A DNA stretch of 23,043 bases from DASCOT01 sp036012155 (GTDB lineage: Bacteria > Acidobacteriota > UBA890 > WLXD01): the NCBI GenBank assembly GCA_036012155.1, contig DASCOT010000086.1, positions 1-23,043 of the forward strand. The letters are read 5' to 3'. Each line of letters starts with the position of its first letter. Within the stretch, counting starts at the first letter, position 1. Made by a program: the position numbers and the translations under genes. Positions 16,503 to 23,043 of the stretch are shown in pieces. Below the pieces are notes generated by a model, which saw nothing but the letters and a program-made list of their open reading frames with translations, ran no database searches and was not told the DNA's origin.

Positions 16503-17921
16503 TCACTCCGGGCTCGGATCGTCGAGGACGAATTTCTTGGCGTAATACCGAAAGGAGCGAAACGACATGCCCAACAGCTTCGCGGCGCGAGTCTGCACTC
16601 CGCCGCTCTGACTGAGCGCCGCCCGCATGTAGTCGCGCTTGATCTGGTCCATGTGAGTCTCCAGGTCAATCCCTTCCTCCGGAATCTCGCCGGTGGCAGC
16701 ACGGTCAATCAGCGCCGCCTCGCCGTTTGGGATCGCATCCTCCGGCGGACTGGCACCGGTCACGGTGCGCGGCAGACTCGACAATTGGACCCTGTCTGTC
16801 GGCTCCATGGTTATCGCGTGCCGCACCGCGTTCACCAACTCCCGTACGTTGCCGGGCCACGCGTAATCGCGCAGTGCCTGTCGCGCTTCGCGACTCATCC
16901 CGTCGATCTCTCGCCCGATCTCCGACGTAAGACGCTCGAAGTAGTGGTCCGCCAGCAACAAGATGTCGTCGCGGCGTTGGCGCAACGGCGGCAGATCAAT
17001 CTGGATCACGTTGAGGCGATAGTACAAGTCCTCCCGAAACCGACCGTCGACGAAGGCCGCGCGCAGGTCTTGATTCGTCGCTGCGAGAACCCGGACGTCC
17101 ACCGGCGTGTCGTGGGTTGATCCGACCTGCCGGACCATACGGTCTTCCAGGACCCGCAAGAGCTTGGGCTGCATCTCAAGCGGCATGTCACCGATTTCGT
17201 CGAGCAGGATCGTGCCGCCGTCGGCCGCCTCGAACAATCCCTCCTTGTGGCGATCAGCACCGGTGAACGCTCCCTTGACATGGCCGAACAGCTCGCTCTC
17301 GAGGAGCTGCGCTGGCAGGGCCGCGCAATTCACCGCAACGAACGGCGCTTCGTCACGCTCGCCGTTGTAGTGGATCGCGCGAGCCACCAACTCCTTACCA
17401 GTGCCACTCTCGCCGGCAATCAGTACCGTGGAAGTCGAGTCTTTGACGCGCCGAATGAGCTCGAAGACGCGGTGCATGGCGCTGGATTCCCCGACCAGGT
17501 TTCCGAAACCGTGCCGCTCAGTGAGCTCGCCACGCAGCATGACGTTCTCGCGCTGGAGAGCTTGCCGCTCGAGCGCGTGTCGAACCGTCACCTTGAGCTC
17601 CTCGACATCGAAGGGCTTGGTCACATAGTCATACGCACCCAGGCGAACGGCCTCGATGGCCGAATCAGTGCTCGCATGCGCGGTAATCAAGCTCACCTCC
17701 GTACGTGGCGATCGGTCACGCACATGGCGCAGCAGCTCCATGCCATCAACACCCGGCATGCGAATATCCGAGACCACCACATCGACGGGCTGCTTGCTCA
17801 GCAGGGCGAGCGCCTCGTTACCGTCCCCAGCCGCATGCACCTCCCACCCTTCATCGCCCAGAGCGATGGAGAGCATGGCGCGCATGCTCGATTCATCGTC
17901 GACGATCAGCACCCGGTCCAC
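16503..17921 (-). CDS. pilR: Sigma-54-dependent response regulator PilR
   Basis: A complete 472-aa NtrC-family activator. The receiver domain (about 1-120) has Asp8/Asp9, phospho-acceptor Asp52 in VVVSDIRMPG and Lys103. The AAA+ domain has Walker A GESGTGKE (170-177), the sigma-54 contact loop GAFTGA (217-222) and Walker B ILLDEIGD. The C-terminal Fis-type helix-turn-helix is QTRAAKLLGMSFRSFRYYAK. The start is GTG at 17921 with GGAGG 8 nt upstream, 143 nt after the end of pilS. PilR is known to activate pilA transcription with sigma-54, and pilA is the next gene. No residue needed for activity appears to be missing. Confidence 0.96.
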   Translation of the reverse strand: MDRVLIVDDESSMRAMLSIALGDEGWEVHAAGDGNEALALLSKQPVDVVVSDIRMPGVDGMELLRHVRDRSPRTEVSLITAHASTDSAIEAVRLGAYDYVTKPFDVEELKVTVRHALERQALQRENVMLRGELTERHGFGNLVGESSAMHRVFELIRRVKDSTSTVLIAGESGTGKELVARAIHYNGERDEAPFVAVNCAALPAQLLESELFGHVKGAFTGADRHKEGLFEAADGGTILLDEIGDMPLEMQPKLLRVLEDRMVRQVGSTHDTPVDVRVLAATNQDLRAAFVDGRFREDLYYRLNVIQIDLPPLRQRRDDILLLADHYFERLTSEIGREIDGMSREARQALRDYAWPGNVRELVNAVRHAITMEPTDRVQLSSLPRTVTGASPPEDAIPNGEAALIDRAATGEIPEEGIDLETHMDQIKRDYMRAALSQSGGVQTRAAKLLGMSFRSFRYYAKKFVLDDPSPE

Positions 17922-18064
17922 GTTAGGGTCCTCCGGAGGTTCACGAATCGGGCCACTCAGGTTCCGGTGGGCTGGCCTAGGCTCCCATGAGCCCCATCAC
18001 CATATACGTAGACGGTCGCCAGACCGGCCAATACGGCAAGCAACGGCAGGGTCGCTGCTCACCT

Positions 18065-19927
18065 TCACCCGTCGGCTCGGACCGCGCGGCTCAGCTCACC
18101 GAATAGTCGGGTCTCGCGCTCGGTTCGATCCTCTACCACCACCGTCTGCTCGCTAGCGAATGCCGCCTCATCTTCAAAGTTCAACACGAATCGCGACCCC
18201 TTCCCAGGCTCCGATTCGACCTCGATGCGGCCCCCGTGTTGCTCCATGATGCGATACACGGTTGCAAGGCCGAGGCCAGTGCCTGTCTCCGCCGAGTCGG
18301 TCTGCTTCTCCGACACGAAGGGGCGGAAGATACGATCGACCCGGTCCGGAGCGATCCCAACGCCTTCGTCCTCGAATATGACTGCTGCGCCGCCGCGACG
18401 GCGGCGGATGGAAACCCGCAGGCTACCCCCCTCCGGCATTGCTTGAATAGCGTTGCGCGCCAGATTTCAGAACACCTGCTTGACCCTCTCCGGATCGACC
18501 AACGCGTGGACTTGGCCGGCGTCTGAATCCACCGTCAATGAGTGACGTTGGCCCACTTCCGGAGAGTTCTCCAGCAAGTCCACCGTGTCGCGCGCCAGCC
18601 CGACCAAGTCGGTATCAGCCGCCTCGAGTGTCTCTGGCCGTGTGTAGTCGAGGAAGTTCTCGATGATCCCCGAAAGACGCTCGGACTCCGTGGTAACGAT
18701 ACCCATCAAGCGCTTGGCGCGCGCCGTATCGGTTCCGACACCGCCTCCGCGCAACACCTGGAGCGAACCGGAGATCGAAGCCAGCGGGTTGCGGATCTCG
18801 TGTGCCAGGGACCCGGCCATCTCCCCGAGCACCGCCATGCGCTCGCGCATCCAGAACATCCGCTCCATGCGCTTGATATCGGAGAGATCCTGGAACATGA
18901 AGATGTATCCGCCTGCCATCGGGCCATCCGACTCGATTGCCCAGGGGCCGGTGGGAAACTGCCTAGAGGCCTCGGTCTTGCCGGGCACCGGATCCGCGGC
19001 ATCGGCGCCGGCCGGCTCGACTACTCGGGTGATGCTCATCCCGACGGTTCGATAGGCTCCGGAGGGAACCCGGATGCGGCGCTCCGTGCGGTAGATCTGC
19101 CGATCGTTGAGGCGCGTTTCGAGGTCACTCATGGCATCGTCTCCGAGACTCAGGACCTCGCTTGCAGGCTGGCCGAGCAGCTCCCGCTCTGGCCGCTCGG
19201 TAACGCGCTCTGCAGCGCGATTGCAAGCGATCACCCGGCCGTCCGGGTCGGCGGCAATCAGGCCGCTGCTCATTCCGGCGAGCAGCTGGTGGCTCAACTG
19301 TTGCAGCGCTTCGAGCGCCGAGCGCTCCTTGCGTAGCGCTTCCCTCGCCCCCCGTAGCCGCTCGGTGTAGGAGCTCGCCAGCGCGACGATCATGCACGCC
19401 GCGAACAACAGCATCAGGATCCGGAGATACATCTCGGGCGGCGTCACGGGCGGCCCGGGCTGCCCGAGCCCGAGCTCGCGGATTGGCAGCCAACCCGCGG
19501 CCCGGAGATGTATGAGCAGCCCATAGCTGACGGCGGTCAGGCAAGCGATCGCCAGCGCCGTCTGGCGTCCGGTCATCACCCCGGCGCCGATAGCGAGAAC
19601 CAGATACAGAAACACCAGCGGCGAGCGGGCCCCGCCGAACACATGCACCAGCAATGTCACCAGTGCAACGTCGATCGTCAGTTGGAGCGACAGCAAACGG
19701 CCCGCTGTCATACCTACCCGCTGCGCCACCACATACAGCAGGCAAACGCCGTAGACCAGGGCGATGCTCGCATGCACGGGAACAAGGGACCGCTGCGTGC
19801 CTGCCAGAAACTGCGAATATAGCGCTGGGATCAACAACGCAGTCGCAGTGACGACACGAAACAGCAGCAGGCGCCGCAGGTTGATTTCGTGTTCGAGCCC
19901 GACCCGGTCAGCGGTCATCCGGTCCAT
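18065..19927 (-). pseudogene. pilS: Sensor histidine kinase PilS, interrupted by one in-frame TGA
   Basis: The membrane sensor kinase partner of PilR. The N-terminus has about six membrane helices (about 18-190). A PAS-like segment (about 210-300) and the phospho-acceptor His376 in SLAHEIRNPLASISGS follow. An in-frame TGA at 18469-18467 (codon 487) then interrupts the N-box, which would otherwise read QVF-x-NLARNAIQAM; Trp is common at that position. The same frame continues with DEGVGIAPDRVDRIF, GTGLGLATVYRIMEQHGG and the C-terminus, 620 codons overall. Nothing else is damaged. If real, the truncated product (486 aa) lacks the ATP-binding domain and should be inactive as a kinase. A base-call error, TGG read as TGA, is the main alternative. 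The start is ATG 19927 or ATG 19918. Confidence 0.85.
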
Positions 19928-19948
19928 CCCTCGCGCCCCCGAGTTTGA

Positions 19949-19954
19949 ATTCTA
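19949..19954 (-). promoter_or_regulatory. Possible -10 element of pilS
   Basis: TAGAAT on the minus strand matches the sigma-70 -10 consensus at 5 of 6 positions and lies about 22 nt before the pilS ATG. A terminator sits just upstream, so pilS may need its own promoter. No good -35 hexamer is visible at 16-18 nt spacing, so support is weak. Confidence 0.25.
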
Positions 19955-20011
19955 GCAGGTTGTGGCCGATATCAGACGGTCGTGGAGCACAAGCCGACGG
20001 CCAAAGAAATG

Positions 20012-20040
20012 AGGGGGCTGCGGCCTAGCCGCAGCCCCCT
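20012..20040 (-). terminator. Strong hairpin terminator between pilC and pilS
   Basis: A perfect 13-bp GC-rich inverted repeat (AGGGGGCTGCGGC and its complement) surrounds a 3-nt loop. On the minus strand it is followed by TCATTTCTTT. It probably ends the pilT-pilC transcript, or forms the expression platform of the structured leader just upstream. The T-run is interrupted, so efficiency is uncertain. Confidence 0.8.
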
Positions 20041-20278
20041 TCCGTAGCTTTCGCCCCGCCACGATGTCCCTGACCTGTAGGGCCCTGATCCGCCGGGACC
20101 CTGCCCCTGCAAGTCTGACCGCCAAAGCTCCCGGCGGATTGTCGAGTCTTGCGTCGATCCGACGGCTGGTCGTGAGTGTCCCCCTCTCACGACCAGCCCC
20201 CGGCATGCTGCCTCCCTTCCTGCCAGTTCTCCGTGCTTCCGAGCGGCGCTTGTGACGGCCGCCAACCTCGAGGTCTCC
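20041..20278 (-). ncRNA. Structured RNA candidate between pilC and pilS
   Basis: The 351-nt gap between pilC and pilS has no credible gene but several strong pairings on the minus strand. A perfect 13-bp hairpin spans 20164-20198. Perfect 11-bp arms lie at 20088-20098 and 20129-20139. A 7-of-8-bp pairing between 20109-20116 and 20145-20152 interleaves with those arms, giving pseudoknot topology. A small hairpin is at 20243-20262. The series ends at the terminator hairpin (20012-20040). This layout fits a riboswitch-like leader of pilS or a 3'-UTR-derived small RNA. I do not recognise a known class; the AAAGCTACGG portion near 20045 only vaguely recalls the c-di-GMP-I core. Confidence 0.4.
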
Positions 20279-21493
20279 TCAGATCTTGTTGACCAGGTCG
20301 AACATCGGCAAATACATCGAGACGACAATTCCGCCAATCACGACTCCGAGGAAGACGATCATCACTGGCTCGAGGAGTGCGGTCAGGCTCTCGACCGCAG
20401 TGTCTACCTCCTCCTCGTAGAAGTCGGCGATCTTGCTCAGCATCGTGTCGAGGGCGCCGGTCTCTTCCCCCACCCCGATCATCTGAGTGACCATCGGTGG
20501 AAAGGCCTTGGAGCTCGCCAACGGCTTGGCGAGTGACTTGCCTGCCTCGATGCTCTTGCGCGTTGCCATGATGGCGTCCTTGACGACTCGATTACCTGCC
20601 GTCTCGGCGGTGATGCTCAGTGCCTCGAGGATCGGAACGCCGGAGGAGACCAAGGTGCCGAAGGTGCGGCAGAAGCGCGCCACGGCGATCTTGCGCGTCA
20701 GCAGGCCGAAGACCGGTAGCTTGAGCAAGATCGAATCGATGACGAGCTCGCCCTTGTCGGTCCGGTAGTACTTGCGAGCCGCGAATACGCCGACAACGAT
20801 GCTGACGATCAGAAACGGCATATAGCCGGCTACGAAGTTCGACGCCATGACGACGATGCGGGTGGGCAAGGGCAACTGGGCACCCAACCCGGCAAACAGA
20901 GTGGCGAAAGTCGGGATTACCTTCCAGAGAATGATCAAGACCACCACGCAAGCCACCGTGATGATCACGGCCGGGTAGATCGACGCCGACTTAACGGCGC
21001 GCTTGAGCTTGACGGCCTTCTCGATGTAGTTCGCCAGGCGGCGCAGGATAACGTCGAGGATACCCCCCGCTTCGCCGGCAGCAATCATGTTGCAATACAG
21101 CGGCGTGAAGACCTTCTCGTGCTGGGCCATGGCGTGCGCCAGGTTGGCACCGCCCTCCATCTCGTTCCGTATGAGGTCGAGCACCTCGGCGAACGCCTTG
21201 TTGTCAGCCTGCTTCGAGAGAATATCTAGACACTGCACCAACGGCAGGCCGGCATCGATCATCACCGAGAACTGTCGCGTGAACACCGCGACCTCTTCCT
21301 GCGTCACCTTGGTCCGATTGCCGATTCCAAACGGCATCTGGAACGTCCGTTGCTGTCCCGCGGGCGAGACCGCGGTGACGCGGATACGTTGGCGCCGTAG
21401 CAGCCGCGCTACCTCGTCGGCGGAGCCAGCCGCCACGGTGCCGCTGGTCGTCTTGCCGTCTCTCCCCACACCTTTGTACTGGTATTGCCCCAC
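20279..21493 (-). CDS. pilC: Type IV pilus inner-membrane platform protein PilC
   Basis: PilC is the polytopic platform that couples the cytoplasmic ATPases to pilin assembly. It is 404 aa with the usual two GspF domains. The N-terminal YQYKGVGRDGK and the first domain (FTRQFSVMIDAGLPLVQCLDIL) are followed by a membrane segment (about 172-195) and a second (about 222-242). The second GspF domain (FCRTFGTLVSSGVPILEALSI) precedes the final membrane helix and LPMFDLV end. The GTG start at 21493 lies 2 nt after the pilT stop, with GGGAGG upstream inside pilT. Length and order are complete. Confidence 0.96.
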   Translation of the reverse strand: MGQYQYKGVGRDGKTTSGTVAAGSADEVARLLRRQRIRVTAVSPAGQQRTFQMPFGIGNRTKVTQEEVAVFTRQFSVMIDAGLPLVQCLDILSKQADNKAFAEVLDLIRNEMEGGANLAHAMAQHEKVFTPLYCNMIAAGEAGGILDVILRRLANYIEKAVKLKRAVKSASIYPAVIITVACVVVLIILWKVIPTFATLFAGLGAQLPLPTRIVVMASNFVAGYMPFLIVSIVVGVFAARKYYRTDKGELVIDSILLKLPVFGLLTRKIAVARFCRTFGTLVSSGVPILEALSITAETAGNRVVKDAIMATRKSIEAGKSLAKPLASSKAFPPMVTQMIGVGEETGALDTMLSKIADFYEEEVDTAVESLTALLEPVMIVFLGVVIGGIVVSMYLPMFDLVNKI

Positions 21494-21495
21494 CG

Positions 21496-22779
21496 TTACC
21501 TCCCTCGACCGATTCGTCGCGCCCGCACCCGAGACGGTTTCTTGCCCTTCCTCAGCCCTACCCGTTCCGCAACCTCACGGTCCAATCGTGTGCGTCCTTT
21601 GGACGCATCGTTGAACCGTTCGAGCATGGCGCTGAGCTCCTTCTCCTCCCCCGAGGCCGCGATCGCCACCTCAGAGGTAATCTTCTCTTCCATGACGAGG
21701 CGCGCCAGGTCCTGGGTGAAGGTCTTCATTCCGTGCTCGGCTTGACCGGACTGCATCGCCGAATAGACCTGATGGATCTTGGATTCCCTGATGAGATTCC
21801 GGATCGCCGGGTTGGGGATGAGAATCTCCTGTGCGAGCACGCGACCGCTTCCCGATGAGTGGGGCAATAGCGTCTGCGAGATGGCCGCCACCAGCGTGAA
21901 CGACAGCTGCGTACGAATCTGTGCCTGTTGTCCCGTCGGGAAAATATCGATAACGCGGTTGATCGTTTGCACTGCCGAATTGGTGTGCAGCGTGGCGAAG
22001 GTCAGGTGGCCGGTCTCGGCTAGCTTTAGCGCTAGCTCGGTAGACTCCAGGTCGCGCATCTCGCCGATCAGCACGCAATCCGGATCTTCGCGCAACGCAG
22101 AGCGCATGGCGGCGGCGAACGAGAGCGTGTCTGCACCGAGCTCACGCTGGTTGACGATCGAGCGCTGGTGTCCGTGCAAATACTCGATCGGATCCTCGAT
22201 GGTGATGATGTGGTGCGCCTTCTGGCGGTTGATCAGATCGATCATGGCGGCGAGCGTTGTGCTTTTCCCCGAGCCTGTCGGGCCGGTCACGAGCACCAGC
22301 CCTCGCGGCTTTTCACAAATGTCGGCGATAACCGACGGCAAGCCGAGATCCTCGAACGAGGGAATCGACCAGGGAATCAGGCGCAGCGCCCCGGCGATCG
22401 AGCCACGCTGTACAAAGACGTTGGCGCGGAAGCGGGCCATGTCCTTGAGGCCAAACGAGAAATCCACCTCGAGGTTCTCTTCCAGCGTCGCCTTCTGGTC
22501 TTCGGTCATGACCGAAGACAGCAGCTCCTGAGTCTCGGGCTGCGCCAGCCGCGCGTATTCCATGGGGCGAAGGGTTCCGTCGATGCGCACCTGCGGAGGC
22601 ACACCAGGCGTTATGTGAAGGTCCGACGCTCCGAGCTCCAGAACCTGGCGCAAGAGCTCTGCCAGATCCGCCGCACGCTCCGTGCTCGGCAGCTCAGCGG
22701 TGTCCGGGACCGCCTCCAGCGACGCGCCAGCTCCGGCTGACGGTGCGCCGTCTGCGTACGAGAAGTCCGGTTGATTCAT
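21496..22779 (-). CDS. pilT: Type IV pilus retraction ATPase PilT
   Basis: PilT is the hexameric cytoplasmic ATPase that drives pilus retraction and twitching. It is 427 aa, longer than the ~345-aa Pseudomonas protein because of an extra N-terminal segment of about 35 residues and a basic C-terminal tail. Motifs are Walker A GPTGSGKST (166-174), the Asp box IITIEDPIEY (191-200), Walker B CVLIGEMRD (235-243), the His box TGHLTFATLHTN (256-267) and AIRNLIRE (325-332), the last being the retraction signature. The start ATG at 22779 has GAAGGG 7 nt upstream. It is probably followed in one transcript by pilC. The extension ATPase pilB, usually just upstream, is not visible. Confidence 0.96.
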   Translation of the reverse strand: MNQPDFSYADGAPSAGAGASLEAVPDTAELPSTERAADLAELLRQVLELGASDLHITPGVPPQVRIDGTLRPMEYARLAQPETQELLSSVMTEDQKATLEENLEVDFSFGLKDMARFRANVFVQRGSIAGALRLIPWSIPSFEDLGLPSVIADICEKPRGLVLVTGPTGSGKSTTLAAMIDLINRQKAHHIITIEDPIEYLHGHQRSIVNQRELGADTLSFAAAMRSALREDPDCVLIGEMRDLESTELALKLAETGHLTFATLHTNSAVQTINRVIDIFPTGQQAQIRTQLSFTLVAAISQTLLPHSSGSGRVLAQEILIPNPAIRNLIRESKIHQVYSAMQSGQAEHGMKTFTQDLARLVMEEKITSEVAIAASGEEKELSAMLERFNDASKGRTRLDREVAERVGLRKGKKPSRVRARRIGRGR

Positions 22780-22940
22780 CGAAACCCTTCAAGAGTGAAC
22801 GATAATGCCGAAATATCCATTACGGAATTTATTGCATTACTAAGATCGTTATAAATCCGTTTTGCTAAATTAAATTCATGTTTAAGTAGTATTAATTAAA
22901 ATTGATCACTTTAAAGTCATTAAACGACATCAAAGGGTGT
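22780..22940. promoter_or_regulatory. AT-rich leader/promoter region of pilT
   Basis: Noncoding DNA in which 22801-22920 is about 25% GC by my count, a sharp contrast to the coding sequence. It should hold the pilT-pilC promoter. The minus strand has TATAAC within the word TTATAACGA, at 22846-22854. The same word occurs in the AT-rich region before pilA. No convincing -35 or sigma-54 element was found. Confidence 0.4.
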
Positions 22941-23043
22941 CCAGGGCAGCCTACGGCCGACTCGGACGGTTCAATTCCTCGCCATGGAGAGCTCTGACGG
23001 CCACGGCTGTGGGACCGGCTCGAAGAAGCGTCGGCCGGCGAGG
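22941..23043. other. Window edge, content undetermined
   Basis: GC content returns to normal here, suggesting coding DNA. A minus-strand frame entering from the right edge stops with TGA at about 22967, after a peptide ending PWPSELSMARN. Another minus frame stops at 22951-22953, and a plus-strand ATG at 22984 is open to the edge. The minus-strand end could be the tail of an upstream pilus gene such as pilB, but too little is visible to choose. Confidence 0.2.

Noticed and set aside
18467..18469. TGA as selenocysteine or reassigned tryptophan in PilS
   Set aside because: No SECIS-like element is apparent and a kinase N-box has no selenocysteine role. Several genes in the window end in TGA at overlapping junctions, so TGA is a stop.
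20041..20060. c-di-GMP-I riboswitch core (AAAGCTACGG-like)
   Set aside because: The partner motif GGGCAAACC and the second helix with its receptor are not found. Kept only as a search suggestion.
20199..20230. Resemblance to the SRP RNA loop (GGAAGGGAGGCAGC on the minus strand)
   Set aside because: The closing pairs and spacing of the conserved SRP helix are not met, and no flanking helix fits.
22905..22950. Sigma-54 promoter for pilT (TGGACACCCTTTGATG on the minus strand)
   Set aside because: Spacing between the GG and TTG elements is one base short and the -12 GC is missing.
22984..23043. Divergent plus-strand gene starting at the right edge
   Set aside because: Only 20 codons are visible, without a ribosome binding site or recognisable sequence.
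1..23043. CRISPR arrays, tRNAs, rRNAs, insertion sequences, phage genes
   Set aside because: None seen on reading both strands: no regularly spaced repeats, no transposase or integrase motifs, no tRNA-like folds noticed.

Overview
The window is a high-GC bacterial chromosome segment in which every gene I can support lies on the minus strand. Two blocks fill it: a de novo purine biosynthesis operon (about 1-7572) and a type IV pilus locus (about 9215-22779). An M16 zinc peptidase sits between them. Three things point to a deltaproteobacterium in the broad sense (Desulfobacterota, Myxococcota or a relative such as Binatota): the separate PurS/PurQ/small-PurL form of FGAM synthetase, a PurF with the cysteines of the iron-sulfur class, and the pilus order T-C-S-R-A followed by ABC transporter, TPR protein and PilD, which resembles Myxococcus and Geobacter. 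This is inference; there is no rRNA or other phylogenetic marker in the window.

Read in transcription order (right to left): an AT-rich leader, pilT, pilC, a structured intergenic region ending in a strong hairpin terminator, pilS (interrupted by one in-frame TGA), pilR, an AT-rich control region, and pilA with a likely sigma-54 promoter, a leader hairpin and its own terminator. Then come a fused ABC ATPase-permease, a TPR protein, the prepilin peptidase pilD, and the minor pilin set fimT, pilV, pilW and pilX. Next are the M16 peptidase and purB-purS-purQ-purL-purF-purM-purN. Most purine genes overlap by 1-8 nt or are closely spaced, which implies translational coupling. purN is interrupted by an in-frame TAG, and its similarity ends before the window edge.

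Functionally, PilT and PilC drive pilus dynamics, PilD processes PilA and the minor pilins, and PilS/PilR with sigma-54 would switch on pilA. The purine genes cover step 1 (PurF), step 3 (PurN), step 4 (PurS/Q/L), step 5 (PurM) and the two lyase steps (PurB). The observations most worth following are the candidate sigma-54 promoter with a perfect 11-bp inverted repeat upstream of pilA, the possible pseudoknot-forming RNA between pilC and pilS, the ABC fusion that keeps an internal start site, and the two nonsense codons in otherwise intact reading frames. I found no CRISPR array, tRNA, rRNA, insertion sequence or phage gene.
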